Shown here piece after piece: positions 33,538 to 42,489 of a DNA stretch of 64,000 bases. Position 1 is the stretch's first letter, and each line of letters opens with the position of its first letter. The translations under genes and the position numbers were made by a program. The notes below the pieces were generated by a model. It worked only from the letters and a program-made list of their open reading frames with translations, did no database searches and was not told the DNA's origin. Source of the stretch: Bacillota bacterium (GTDB lineage: Bacteria > Bacillota > Clostridia > Christensenellales > Aristaeellaceae); contig JAEZHK010000128.1 of NCBI GenBank assembly GCA_023416655.1, forward strand, positions 1 to 64,000, given 5' to 3'.

Positions 33538-35302
33538 CTTGCCCTCCCTGGCAGGGGATCGTAATGCGCACGCAGGTGTACTCGCCCGCGACAGAGTCGA
33601 TTCCAAAAAGAACGCGCGCGTACAACAGCTTCAGTTTGGCATAGACGTTTTTCAGTCCGATCGCCATGCCCGGCGCGTCTTCGCCCTGCCCGATACCGCT
33701 TATGTCGAGCGCCCTCCGGATTCCCGCCAGTTTCTCCGCTTCAATCCCGACGCCGTCGTCCCGCACGGTGATGCAGAGTGTGTCCGCTTGTCGCTTGACG
33801 CACAATTCGATGGCGCCGGCGCCGGTCCGCTTGCTGATGCCGTGCAGCACGGCGTTCTCCACCAGCGGCTGCAGCGTCAGTTTGGGAAGGGGGTAGTCGA
33901 GCAGTTCCGGGTCCACATCGGCTTGGAGCGAGAATTTATCCCGGAACCGTATGTTTTGAATGTCCATATACCCGTTCACCAGCGCAAGCTCCTTTGACAG
34001 CGGAACGAAGGCGGCCTCCTTGACGGAATACCGGAACATGTTCGCCAGTGCGACCGAAATCCGTTCGACTTCGTAGGCTCCGTAGTACACAGCGATGCTT
34101 CGGATGCTCTCCAGCGTGTTGTACAGGAAGTGGGGATTGATCTGGCTTTGGAGGAACAGAAGCTCCGCTTGCTTCTTCTCGACCTCCAGGTGCAGTACTT
34201 TGCCCTGCCGCTCCACCAAGGAGGTGGTCAGCGTCTGAATGTCGTCCAGCGCTTTGTTGATGGATTGGCAGATGGTGTCGAGCTCGTTCTTCCAATGCAA
34301 GGACAGGCGCAGATTCAGATCACCCTTGCCAACGGAACGAAGCTGCCCGATGATGGCGTTAATGGGCGCGGTGATGCTGCGGCGGATCGTCAGAGAAAGC
34401 AGCAGCAAAAGCAGAATGCACACCGCGGCGATCGTGAGGGAAACGCGCTGAAAAGCAAACAGCGCGCCGAGCGCGTCGCTTTGGGGTACTCGGCAGACGA
34501 TTTTCCAGTTAATGTCCTTTATGGTGGAGCAGTAGTAGATGCTGCCGCCGCTGATGATCGGCTTGCTGAGTGTATCCTCGATGGCGATGTCATCCTTGCG
34601 CTCGCTCATGAGTTCGCTCTCGTTGACCGCGCCCATCACCACGCCCGCGGAATCCAAGATGTGCAGTTCGGAGTGCTCCGAATACTGGAGCGATTTCAGG
34701 ATGTCGCTTACCAGCCCGGTTTCGGAAAAGATCACGGTGTAGCCCACGACCTCGCCGAAGTCAAGCGTCCGCTGCGAATACACGGGGGAAATCAGGTAGT
34801 AATACATCCGCTGGTTGCCGCGAAAGCCGATGTTCCGAATGACGCCGATTTTATAACCCCGGGTGAAGCCGTCGCTGATCTGAACAGTAAGTTGGTTGAG
34901 CATGTAGGAGCTGTCGTTGTTGGCGTAGCGCCTGTTGTCGGAGATGAAGCAAATGTCGTAGATATCGTCGCGGATCAACTGGTAGCCCAGCGCCATGCTG
35001 GAAAACCATTCGCTGATGGAATAGAGGTCGTACCCGTCGTCCGTCCAGAAGTATCTCTGGACATTGGCGTTGTACTGGCAGGAATTACTGATGCGGATGA
35101 GCTGGTCGAAGGAATCCCCCACCGCGTCGTCGATCCGGTTCATGCTCTGCTGGACGGAATTTGTCATGCTGCCGTAGAGCACGTCATAGCTGGTCCGGTG
35201 CGCGATGAACAGCGTAAGGGAGGTCAGCGCAATGTAAACGGCAATGAGCATGCTCAATTGCGTTTTGATCTTCACACTCAAAAGACGGCGCAAGCGGATC
35301 AC
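33515..35302 (-). CDS. YesM-type sensor histidine kinase
   Basis: The 595-residue membrane kinase has a first membrane span near 12-32 (TQLSMLIAVYIALTSLTLFIA), an extracellular sensor region of about 250 residues, and a second span around 290-312 (FQRVSLTIAAVCILLLLLLS). A HAMP segment is followed by LLFLQSQINPHFLYNTLESI with the phospho-acceptor His near 391. The ATPase part has LTLQPLVENAVLHGI, VRDDGVGI and IGLKNVYAKLKLLY. GTG 35302 follows AGGGGGGC. With its regulator partner it would sense an extracellular glycan or its bound binding protein and switch on the transporter operon. Confidence 0.93.
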   Translation of the reverse strand: MIRLRRLLSVKIKTQLSMLIAVYIALTSLTLFIAHRTSYDVLYGSMTNSVQQSMNRIDDAVGDSFDQLIRISNSCQYNANVQRYFWTDDGYDLYSISEWFSSMALGYQLIRDDIYDICFISDNRRYANNDSSYMLNQLTVQISDGFTRGYKIGVIRNIGFRGNQRMYYYLISPVYSQRTLDFGEVVGYTVIFSETGLVSDILKSLQYSEHSELHILDSAGVVMGAVNESELMSERKDDIAIEDTLSKPIISGGSIYYCSTIKDINWKIVCRVPQSDALGALFAFQRVSLTIAAVCILLLLLLSLTIRRSITAPINAIIGQLRSVGKGDLNLRLSLHWKNELDTICQSINKALDDIQTLTTSLVERQGKVLHLEVEKKQAELLFLQSQINPHFLYNTLESIRSIAVYYGAYEVERISVALANMFRYSVKEAAFVPLSKELALVNGYMDIQNIRFRDKFSLQADVDPELLDYPLPKLTLQPLVENAVLHGISKRTGAGAIELCVKRQADTLCITVRDDGVGIEAEKLAGIRRALDISGIGQGEDAPGMAIGLKNVYAKLKLLYARVLFGIDSVAGEYTCVRITIPCQGGQDVQSIDG

Positions 35303-35402
35303 CGCCCCCCTGTCAGACGTATGGCAACAGTATAGCACCGGCCCCGGCCTTTGCAAATGCGAACTCCCGAATATATAAAAAAAACACCAAAACACCTGAA
35401 AA

Positions 35403-35438
35403 TTGGACATGTATTTGGTTCGCGTTTAATGGTAGCAT
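35403..35438 (+). promoter_or_regulatory. Candidate promoter of the sugar-uptake operon
   Basis: TTGGAC at 35403-35408 is followed after 18 bp by TAATGG (35427) and overlaps a TAGCAT at 35433-35438. It lies in the 178-bp gap between the divergent kinase and binding-protein genes, where the AraC-type regulator should bind. The AAGGAGGAAA ribosome site of the binding protein follows. Confidence 0.45.
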
Positions 35439-35480
35439 GGGGTATGGGGCGAACCGATTATTTTCAAGGAGGAAATCTCA

Positions 35481-37019
35481 ATGCGCATCAAGCCTGGAAT
35501 CGTGCTGCTGACGTTGATCGCGATGATCCTTACGTCGACGGCGGGCGCCATCGCCGAGGCCCAGCCCGGGGAGCGGATGACCATCTCCATCGCCAACATC
35601 GACGACGGCGCTTACGAGGGCGATCCCCTGATCGAACTGGTGGAGGACAAGCTGAACATCGACATTGAGTTTGTCCCGTTGAGCTGGAGCAATTTCGTCG
35701 AAAAGGCGAACGTCATGATCGCCTCCGACTCCCATCCCGATTCCACGATGACGCTGGGCTGGAACAACCCGTCCGCGATCATCAAGTGGTACAACCAGGG
35801 CGCGATCCGCGCGCTGCCCGAGGACCTCTCCCAATGGCCCCGCCTCAAGGCACAGATCGAACAGTTCCCGGAGCAGGTGTACGACGGCCAGAGGATCGTC
35901 ATCACCCGCGCGGCCAACATCGACCCCGCCATGCGCTACGCCGACAACAGCCTCTATTACAGGAAAGACCTGTTTGAGAAGTACAGCATCGAAGCCCCCA
36001 GCACCATGGAAGAGTACCTGGAGCGCGGAAAGGCGCTGCAGGCAGCCCTGAAGGCGGACGGTAAAAATGTCTACCTACTCAGCGCCAACAAGGACCAAAC
36101 CTTTTACTACCACTTCATCACGCCCTACGGGCTCAATCCCGAAGGATTCATCCAGGAAACTCAGGGAGAATACGCGGGCAAATGGATTCCAGCCACATTG
36201 TCCCCGACCTATTGGAAGGCGCTGGAGTTCGCGCAGCGGCTGTATCAGGAGAAACTGCTCGACCCCGAATTCGCCTCCATTTCCGAGGACGAGAAGGTGG
36301 ACAAGTTCGTCAACGGCAAGGCGCTGAGCATCTATCAGAACGGCATTTTCGGCTGGTACAAGCTGATTCAGGCGCGCTGGAACAAGGCAAACCCCGGGGT
36401 GGACTTCGCCCAGTACTGCACCATCATCAACGAGTTTGAGAGCCCCGTCGACGGCAAGCGCTACGACGCCCGCAACCCCAACTTCTGGGCCGGCCAGGTC
36501 ATCAACGCCAATGTGGACGACGCCAAGATGGCACGCATTCTCGATCTGTGCGAGTTCCTCCTGAGCGACGAGGGCCTTGAACTGAGCCGCTACGGGCGCG
36601 AAGGCATCGACTTTGTCAAGCAGGATGGAAAGTACATCTCGCTGCTGCCCAAGAACGAGGATGGCACAGAGCAGCTTGCCAAGACCTATTACCGGCTGCA
36701 TAATCTGTGCGTGACAGTCAACTGGGGCGACGACTATCATACCGACTCGACGGACCCGGTCTATCCTGCCTGGCACGAGGGGAATTTCCTGCCCAAGATC
36801 GCAAACACCATTCTGGAGCCGGGCCTGTCCTACGTGCGCGGCGACGTGATCGACGAGGTGGACATCTATGCGCCCGCGCGTGAAATCGCCGTGAAGTTCA
36901 TCATGTCCGACATGACGGCGGAGGATGCGCTCAAGGAGTACACGAACCGCCTGCGCAATGAATGCCAGCTGGATGCCTATCTGGAGGACCTGCAGGCCTT
37001 TGCCGCGTCCAACGGATAA
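35481..37019 (+). CDS. Extracellular solute-binding protein of a carbohydrate ABC transporter
   Basis: The 512-residue protein has a signal peptide, MRIKPGIVLLTLIAMILTSTAGAIAEA. The family 1-type binding-protein fold follows (PLIELVEDKLNIDIEFVPLSWSNFVEKANVMIASDSHPDSTMTLG, DNSLYYRKDLFEKYSIEAPSTMEEYLERGKAL). It resembles LplA-type proteins that deliver oligosaccharides to LplB/YtcP permeases. There is no lipobox Cys in the signal region, unusual for a Gram-positive binding protein, so its anchoring is unclear. Together with the fucosidase downstream, the ligand may be a fucosylated oligosaccharide; that is inference. Confidence 0.9.
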   Translation: MRIKPGIVLLTLIAMILTSTAGAIAEAQPGERMTISIANIDDGAYEGDPLIELVEDKLNIDIEFVPLSWSNFVEKANVMIASDSHPDSTMTLGWNNPSAIIKWYNQGAIRALPEDLSQWPRLKAQIEQFPEQVYDGQRIVITRAANIDPAMRYADNSLYYRKDLFEKYSIEAPSTMEEYLERGKALQAALKADGKNVYLLSANKDQTFYYHFITPYGLNPEGFIQETQGEYAGKWIPATLSPTYWKALEFAQRLYQEKLLDPEFASISEDEKVDKFVNGKALSIYQNGIFGWYKLIQARWNKANPGVDFAQYCTIINEFESPVDGKRYDARNPNFWAGQVINANVDDAKMARILDLCEFLLSDEGLELSRYGREGIDFVKQDGKYISLLPKNEDGTEQLAKTYYRLHNLCVTVNWGDDYHTDSTDPVYPAWHEGNFLPKIANTILEPGLSYVRGDVIDEVDIYAPAREIAVKFIMSDMTAEDALKEYTNRLRNECQLDAYLEDLQAFAASNG

Positions 37020-37164
37020 CCGCCCGCGCAGGATCTGACCGCGCATCGGATGGACGGCTCGCTCCTGATAAATGGAGTTCTCAAAGATTCCATTTGCCCT
37101 GCTTGGGGCGAGGAGCGGGCCGTCTTCGCATCACGGTGCTTCCAATCCATTTTGGAGGGACGAC

Positions 37165-38121
37165 ATGAAAGCAATCGTCGGCCTGCCCTCGCGGAGGACG
37201 CCGCCCAAGCGGCCGCTCCGCACAAGGCTATACAATGACCGTTATCTTTATCTTATTTTGCTGCCGGGGACGCTGTTCCTGCTGACGTTTCACTATGGGC
37301 CGATGTATGGCATCCTCATGGCCTTCAAAGATTTTAACCTGCGCAAGGGCATCCTGTACAGTCCGTGGGCGGATCAGAACGGCATGGAGTACTTCGTTCG
37401 TCTGTTCACCAATCCTCGGTTTTTCGAGGTTGTGCGTAATACGCTGGTCATCAGCTTCGGAAACATCCTGCTGGGCTTCTGGGTCCCGATCGTGCTGGCC
37501 ATTCTGATCAACGAAATGCGCGACGGCCGATATAAAAGATATGTCCAGACCTGCATGTACCTTCCCCATTTTGTCTCTTGGGTCATTGTGTACGGGATGA
37601 TCTATGCGCTGTTGTCCGTGGATGGCGGGCTCGTAAACAACGTGATCGCCGCGCTCGGCGGCGACCCGATCAACTTTCTCACCAACAAGTCCGGTTTTCT
37701 GCCGCTCGTATACCTCAGCGGCATCTGGAAGGGCGCCGGATGGAGCACGATCATCTATCTGGCGGCGCTGGGCAACATCAACCCCGAGCTGTACGAGGCC
37801 GCAAAGTTGGACGGCGCCGGACGGCTTCAAAGGATTCTCCATGTCTCCCTGCCCTGCATGCTGTCCACGATCATCGTCATGCTGATCCTCAACGCCGGAA
37901 ACGTGATGAACGCGGGCTTCGACCAGATCTTCAACCTTGGCAACGACGCCGTGAACGAAATTGGCGAAATCATCGATACTTATGTCTACAAGCTGTCCAT
38001 GATGAAGAGCGACTACTCGCTGGCCACGGTGGGCGGCCTCTATAAAGGCGGGATCAACTGCGTGGTGCTGATCCTGGTCAACAGGCTGTCCGTAAAACTG
38101 ACCGGCGACAGCATCTATTGA
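37165..38121 (+). CDS. ABC transporter permease, LplB type
   Basis: The 318-residue protein has six membrane spans starting with RYLYLILLPGTLFLLTFHYGPMYGILMAFKDFN, the usual LplB opening. The cytoplasmic coupling loop EAAKLDGAGRLQRILHVSLPCM has the EAA motif pattern (EAA...G). ATG 37165 was chosen because GGAGGGA precedes it; the longer frame has no ribosome site. It would form a heterodimer with the next permease. No ATPase gene is present, as is usual when a shared MsmX-type ATPase is used. Confidence 0.93.
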   Translation: MKAIVGLPSRRTPPKRPLRTRLYNDRYLYLILLPGTLFLLTFHYGPMYGILMAFKDFNLRKGILYSPWADQNGMEYFVRLFTNPRFFEVVRNTLVISFGNILLGFWVPIVLAILINEMRDGRYKRYVQTCMYLPHFVSWVIVYGMIYALLSVDGGLVNNVIAALGGDPINFLTNKSGFLPLVYLSGIWKGAGWSTIIYLAALGNINPELYEAAKLDGAGRLQRILHVSLPCMLSTIIVMLILNAGNVMNAGFDQIFNLGNDAVNEIGEIIDTYVYKLSMMKSDYSLATVGGLYKGGINCVVLILVNRLSVKLTGDSIY

Positions 38122-38146
38122 AACTCGCAGCGGAGGAGTCTTTCAG

Positions 38147-39025
38147 ATGACGTCTCTGAAAACAAAAAAGGCGGAACCGTTTCAAGTGATCAATGCGATC
38201 GTACTGTTGATGGTATCGGTCGTGACGATCTACCCCTTCTGGAACATCCTGGTCATCTCCCTGTCCGACTACAAAACCTATCTGGACTACCCCGTGCAAT
38301 TCCTGCCGCTGCGCCCGACGCTTGAAAACTACGCGGCGCTGCTATCGGATTCCGGCGTGGTCCGCTCGCTCGCGGTCTCCGGCGCGGTGACCGCCGGGGG
38401 CGTGCTGTACAACATGTTCCTGACTGTCACCATGGCCTACGGCCTGTCCAAGCAGAACTATGCGGGGCGAAAGCTGTTCTGGGCGGTCGCGTTGATCCCC
38501 ATGTTCTTTTCCGGCGGACTGGTGCCGACCTATGTGTTGGTCGCGAACTGGCTCAGGCTGCGCAATTCCATACTGTCCATGATCCTGCCGTTGGGCATCA
38601 ACCTGTGGTACCTGATCATCATCAAGAACTTTTTCAGCGGCATTCCCCAGAGCCTGCACGAGTCTGCCAGGATCGACGGGGCCAACGAACTGCGCGTCCT
38701 TGGCGCCATCGTGCTGCCTATGTCCATGCCGGTGCTGGTGACGTTCGTGTTGTTTTACGGCGTGGACAGGTGGAACGAGTGGTTCAATTGCATGCTGTAC
38801 ATCAACGACAGCAAGCTCTATACGCTGCAGTACATGCTCCGGGAGATGGTGGTCAAGGCGTCGGGGCAGCGGTCGATGGAGTATTCCTTCGGGTCGGCGC
38901 ACACGTTTCTGGCCGGAATTAAGATGGCCGGGGTCGTATTCGCCGTGCTGCCCATCCTGGCGGTCTACCCGTTTCTGCAAAAGTACTTCGTCACCGGCGT
39001 CGTGCTAGGCGCGGTGAAGGGCTGA
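38147..39025 (+). CDS. ABC transporter permease, YtcP/LplC type
   Basis: The 292-residue permease starts KAEPFQVINAIVLLMVSVVTIYPFWNILVISLSDYKTYLDYPVQFLP, typical of the YtcP side of this heterodimer. The EAA loop is ESARIDGANELRVLGAIVLPMSMPVL. Six spans are visible, ending AVLPILAVYPFLQKYFVTGVVLGAVKG, the family's standard C-terminus. The ribosome site is GCGGAGGAG. Confidence 0.93.
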   Translation: MTSLKTKKAEPFQVINAIVLLMVSVVTIYPFWNILVISLSDYKTYLDYPVQFLPLRPTLENYAALLSDSGVVRSLAVSGAVTAGGVLYNMFLTVTMAYGLSKQNYAGRKLFWAVALIPMFFSGGLVPTYVLVANWLRLRNSILSMILPLGINLWYLIIIKNFFSGIPQSLHESARIDGANELRVLGAIVLPMSMPVLVTFVLFYGVDRWNEWFNCMLYINDSKLYTLQYMLREMVVKASGQRSMEYSFGSAHTFLAGIKMAGVVFAVLPILAVYPFLQKYFVTGVVLGAVKG

Positions 39026-39059
39026 CGCCAGAATCAAAACGGATTGGGAGCGGTGTGCA

Positions 39060-40022
39060 ATGCGAGCGATTGTGTTTGCTGAGCCGGGCTGCGCGGCGGT
39101 GATGGAAGGGTTTGAATGCGCTTTGTTAAGGGCTGAGCAGGTGCGGCTGCGCACGCTCTTTTCCGGGGTCACTGTGGGCACGGAGCGCGGCATCCTTAAG
39201 GGAAGCGATTTGCCGCACATCCCCGGTTATCAGACCGTTTCGGAGGTGATCGAGGTCGGAGGCGCGGTGCGCGGGGTCTCCGTGGGCGACCGCGTGTTCA
39301 GCGATTATGCCGATCCGCCCGTCAATTTTTCGGGCGGCGGCGGCTTTGGTCACATGGAGGAGCGTGTTCGGGAAGCAAGCGGAAATTTTATGCGGCTGCC
39401 AGACGGCTTTGACCCGGAGCAGGCCGCGCTCCTGGGCGTCATGGGCATCGGCGTCAAGGCGTCAAGGCGCGGCGGGGTCGGCATGGGCGGAAAGGTGCTC
39501 GTCATCGGACTGGGCATCATCGGACAGGCGTGCGGGCAGGCGTCGCTCGCCATGGGGGCGGAAGTGTTTGGGCTGGATGTCATGCCGGAGCGCTGCGCCC
39601 TGGCGGAGAAGCTATGCTGCACAAAGGCATTTGACGGCGGAGATTCAAAAGCCTGGGCGCGGATCGCCGAGCACGGCCCGTACGACGTCGTCTTTGAGAC
39701 GACCGGACTCACGCAGATGTACAACCGTGCGTTTACGGTAATCAAAAAAGGGATTTCCCGGATCATGGCGGTCGGGATGCGGGGCACGATGGAGTACGAA
39801 TTTTGGAAGCTGGCCCATCTCTCCGAGGCGACCATCGTCCATACGGAGCATTTCACCGCGGAGGACGTCCGGGATGTGCTCAAGTTGACACAAAGAAGGC
39901 GATTTGACATCGGCGCGCTCATCACCCACAGGCTGCCGGTTGAGGGCGCGCCGGCAATCTACCAAAAAATCATCGACGACCCATCCGGGCTCATGGGCGT
40001 CGTATTTGACTGGAGGCGATAG
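39060..40022 (+). CDS. MDR-superfamily zinc-type dehydrogenase-like protein
   Basis: The 320-residue protein is a medium-chain dehydrogenase/reductase. The catalytic part contains VTVGTERGILKGSDLPHIPGYQTVSEVIEVGGAVRGVSVGDRVFS. The NAD(P)-binding part has VLVIGLGIIGQACGQASLAMGAEVFGLD. The catalytic zinc Cys expected near position 40 is replaced by Thr/Val, and no four-Cys structural lobe is seen, so it may act without zinc. Its place between the permeases and fucosidase suggests oxidation or reduction of a released sugar or aglycone. The substrate is unknown. Confidence 0.8.
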   Translation: MRAIVFAEPGCAAVMEGFECALLRAEQVRLRTLFSGVTVGTERGILKGSDLPHIPGYQTVSEVIEVGGAVRGVSVGDRVFSDYADPPVNFSGGGGFGHMEERVREASGNFMRLPDGFDPEQAALLGVMGIGVKASRRGGVGMGGKVLVIGLGIIGQACGQASLAMGAEVFGLDVMPERCALAEKLCCTKAFDGGDSKAWARIAEHGPYDVVFETTGLTQMYNRAFTVIKKGISRIMAVGMRGTMEYEFWKLAHLSEATIVHTEHFTAEDVRDVLKLTQRRRFDIGALITHRLPVEGAPAIYQKIIDDPSGLMGVVFDWRR

Positions 40023-40024
40023 AA

Positions 40025-41371
40025 GTGTTTGAAGTGTATAAACCTAATTGGGAATCAATACGAAGCCATACGGCACCTGAGTGGTATTTGAATGCGAAAT
40101 TCGGAATATTTCTGCAGTGGGGCTTATACGCCGTGCCTGGTTTTGCTTCCACCAAGTATCCCTTTCAATCCATTCCTTTCGAGGAGGAATGGTTCCGGGA
40201 GAATGCGTTCTCGGAATACTACCAAAACGGCCTTCGCATCGAGGGCAGCGCGTCATGGCGGCATCACCGGGATACTTATGGCGAACATTTCCCATACGAG
40301 AACTTCAAAGACATGTTTACCTGTGAAAACTGGGATCCAAACGCCTGGGCGCAGGAATTCAAGGATTGCGGCGCGCGCTATGTCGTGTTGACCACAAAAC
40401 ACCATGAAGGTTACAATATGTGGCCAAGCGAGTATAATGATTTTAACTGTGTTCAAAGCGGGCCGCACCGCGATTTGATGGGTGAACTGAATCGCGCAGT
40501 CACCGCGCTGGGCATGCGCATGGGCGCGCATTACTCCGGTCACTGGGACTGGCGGTTTACCAAGCAACCCATGACGACTATGAAAGGTCTCGGCTGGCCG
40601 GATTTTGGTGTACAGACCTATGCGTATGCGGATTACGCATACAACCAGCTTATGGAGCTGATCGACAACTACCGCCCATCCATACTCTGGTGTGACAACG
40701 GCTGGCCCTTGCAGGGCGAAACCCATCTGAAACACGCGCTCGCGCACTACTACAACAGCGTGCCCGACGGTTTGATCAACGACCGGTGGAACGGGTTCGC
40801 CTCGGATTTCAGCATCCGCGAGATCGAGATGGGTAACATATCGCTGGATAGCAAATGGGAGCAGACGCGCTGCATCGGGATGTCCTACGGATACAACCGG
40901 ATGGAGGGCGAAGCCGAGGCCATCTCCTGCCACGATATTGTGAGGCTGCTGGTGGAGACGGTCGCCCAGAACGGTAATCTGATGGTCAACCTTGGGCCCA
41001 GGGCGGACGGAACAATCCCAGAGTTGCAGCTTAAGAGGGTCCGCGCCATTGGGCAATGGCTGGCTGTCAACGGCGAGGCGATTTACGATACATCAATTTG
41101 GCGCGAACGGCCCCAGACGAAGGCGACGACGGGAGAACCGGTTTTTTTTACTCGAAAGGGTCGGACTCTGTACATGATGATCGACGGGTTGCGGGATGGT
41201 GAAAACACGGTCATTGTCCCGTTCATTGATCACTGCGGGCTGAACGTCCGCATTTTGAACGCCCACACCGCCAAAGCAGAGATGTGCGAGCGCGGGATTC
41301 GGTTGCATATTTCCGGTTTCCGCGCGCAGGACCACATCGCCGCAATCAAAATGGAGGGGTTCTTCGCGTAA
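40025..41371 (+). CDS. Alpha-L-fucosidase, GH29
   Basis: The 448-residue enzyme should release L-fucose from glycans. KFGIFLQWGLYAVPGFAS is the GH29 HWG-type opening with Gln in place of His. FKDCGARYVVLTTKHHEGYNMW is the conserved KHH(D/E)GF region. SILWCDNGWP holds the catalytic nucleophile, Asp224 by position. The end of the catalytic barrel is VAQNGNLMVNLGPRADGTI. There is no signal peptide, so it acts inside the cell on imported oligosaccharides. The start is GTG 40025, three bases after the previous stop. The His to Gln change in the first motif may shift specificity. Confidence 0.92.
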   Translation: MFEVYKPNWESIRSHTAPEWYLNAKFGIFLQWGLYAVPGFASTKYPFQSIPFEEEWFRENAFSEYYQNGLRIEGSASWRHHRDTYGEHFPYENFKDMFTCENWDPNAWAQEFKDCGARYVVLTTKHHEGYNMWPSEYNDFNCVQSGPHRDLMGELNRAVTALGMRMGAHYSGHWDWRFTKQPMTTMKGLGWPDFGVQTYAYADYAYNQLMELIDNYRPSILWCDNGWPLQGETHLKHALAHYYNSVPDGLINDRWNGFASDFSIREIEMGNISLDSKWEQTRCIGMSYGYNRMEGEAEAISCHDIVRLLVETVAQNGNLMVNLGPRADGTIPELQLKRVRAIGQWLAVNGEAIYDTSIWRERPQTKATTGEPVFFTRKGRTLYMMIDGLRDGENTVIVPFIDHCGLNVRILNAHTAKAEMCERGIRLHISGFRAQDHIAAIKMEGFFA

Positions 41372-41421
41372 AGCGCTTTCTTTACGTTGGTCGGTTGGAG
41401 AGAAGTTCATATTTGGCTCCG

Positions 41422-42129
41422 ATGGACATCCATGTTAACCCGCTAGAGCACGCGATGTTGACCGAGGTGATTCAGCGTAACCCCGTCGAGGGCGTACAGA
41501 TGCCGCCCATGACCCACAACACCAAGGTGGTGTTCCCTTACGAAAAGAACGAACAGGAGAAACTGGTCACAGCCTTCACCGAAGAGAAAAACGGACGGCT
41601 CCGCTTCCGATATGGATGGGGAGCCGTTCTCATTTTGGAGACGGGCCTTCGAGCAGGCGAGGCGTTGGCGCTGGAGTGGGGCGACATCGACGAGGATAAG
41701 AGGACGCTGAAGGTTACGAAGAATATAGTCCGGGTGGACGGGAGGAACACCGTCCAACGCACCACGAAAACGGAGTCGGGCAAGCGGACAATCCCGCTCA
41801 ATGGCAGGGCCATGGATGCGATTCGGCACCTGAAAGAGCAGCGAATCGTAGGCTGCCCCTTTGTGTTTGCCACTCAGACCGGCAAGTACCTGAGCTACCG
41901 AAACCTGCTAGCGACGATGGAGAAGGCCTGCGAAGCGGCAGGGGTTGAGCACCGCGGCCTACACGCCCTTCGGCACTCCTTCGCCAGCAACCTGTATGCC
42001 AGGGGCGTGGAGGTAAAAATCATCTCTAAGCTGTTGGGCCACGCGAGCGTGGAGATCACCTACAACCGGTACATCCATTTCTTTGAAGGGGACATCGACG
42101 ATACCCTCCGGCAGGCGGTTGGGGCTTGA
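41422..42129 (+). pseudogene. N-terminally truncated second copy of the phage integrase
   Basis: From 41443 the sequence is colinear with the catalytic half of the integrase at 30739-31920 and ends at the same codon. The arm-binding and most of the core-binding domain are missing. All catalytic residues remain (ETGLRAGEAL, HALRHSFASNL, LLGHASVEIT, NRYIHF). An upstream in-frame ATG at 41422 adds MDIHVNP of unrelated sequence, with no ribosome site. It cannot bind the att arms and is likely a remnant of a duplication or of a second integration. It is followed by a strong terminator. Confidence 0.88.
41443..42129 (+). repeat. Right copy of the 687-bp direct repeat
   Basis: It aligns without gaps to 31234-31920. 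The homology starts abruptly at CTAGAGCACGCG and ends at the stop codon. Confidence 0.9.
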
Positions 42130-42143
42130 AGAGATATAGAATC

Positions 42144-42182
42144 GGACAGCTCTGCCGGGGTGGCAGGGCTGTCCTTTTTTAT
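42144..42182 (+). terminator. Rho-independent terminator after the integrase remnant
   Basis: GGACAGC-CTGCC pairs with GGCAG-GCTGTCC (one bulged or mismatched position) around GGGGT, followed by TTTTTTATT. It separates the fucosidase/integrase region from the CRISPR-Cas locus. Confidence 0.9.
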
Positions 42183-42217
42183 TGTGGTTCATAATTATCC
42201 GAGTTTGTTTTATACCC

Positions 42218-42246
42218 TTGTCTAAAAGAATGACCCGATGTACAAT
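42218..42246 (+). promoter_or_regulatory. Candidate cas3 promoter in the 42183-42489 gap
   Basis: TTGTCT at 42218-42223, a 17-bp spacer and TACAAT at 42241-42246 form a fair vegetative promoter. The gap of about 300 bp before cas3 is AT-rich. Apart from this promoter and the cas3 ribosome site I see no gene or repeat-like element in it. Confidence 0.5.
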
Positions 42247-42489
42247 AGGTTAATGAACATTATCTAAACGTCCATGAACCGACTGAGTATCACTCCCAAC
42301 AGCTGCCTTATCCAATGCTTATTCTGATTAGTATAAGCTGGTCGATGTCTAGGGCTAATTGTATTGCCGAAAACAATCCAATCCGATCAACAAAGGCATA
42401 ATAGATTTGTAGCCAACAAAACTGCATCGGTGGTTTTGTCAGCCTTTCGTGATATGATCCAAGGCCATAGTTGCGAAGGAGGGCTAGCA

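Noticed and set aside
42183..42489. A second Cascade target in the cas3 promoter region
   Set aside because: The closest resemblance, GGTTTTGTCAG near 42433, needs a one-base insertion and has no AAG-type PAM.
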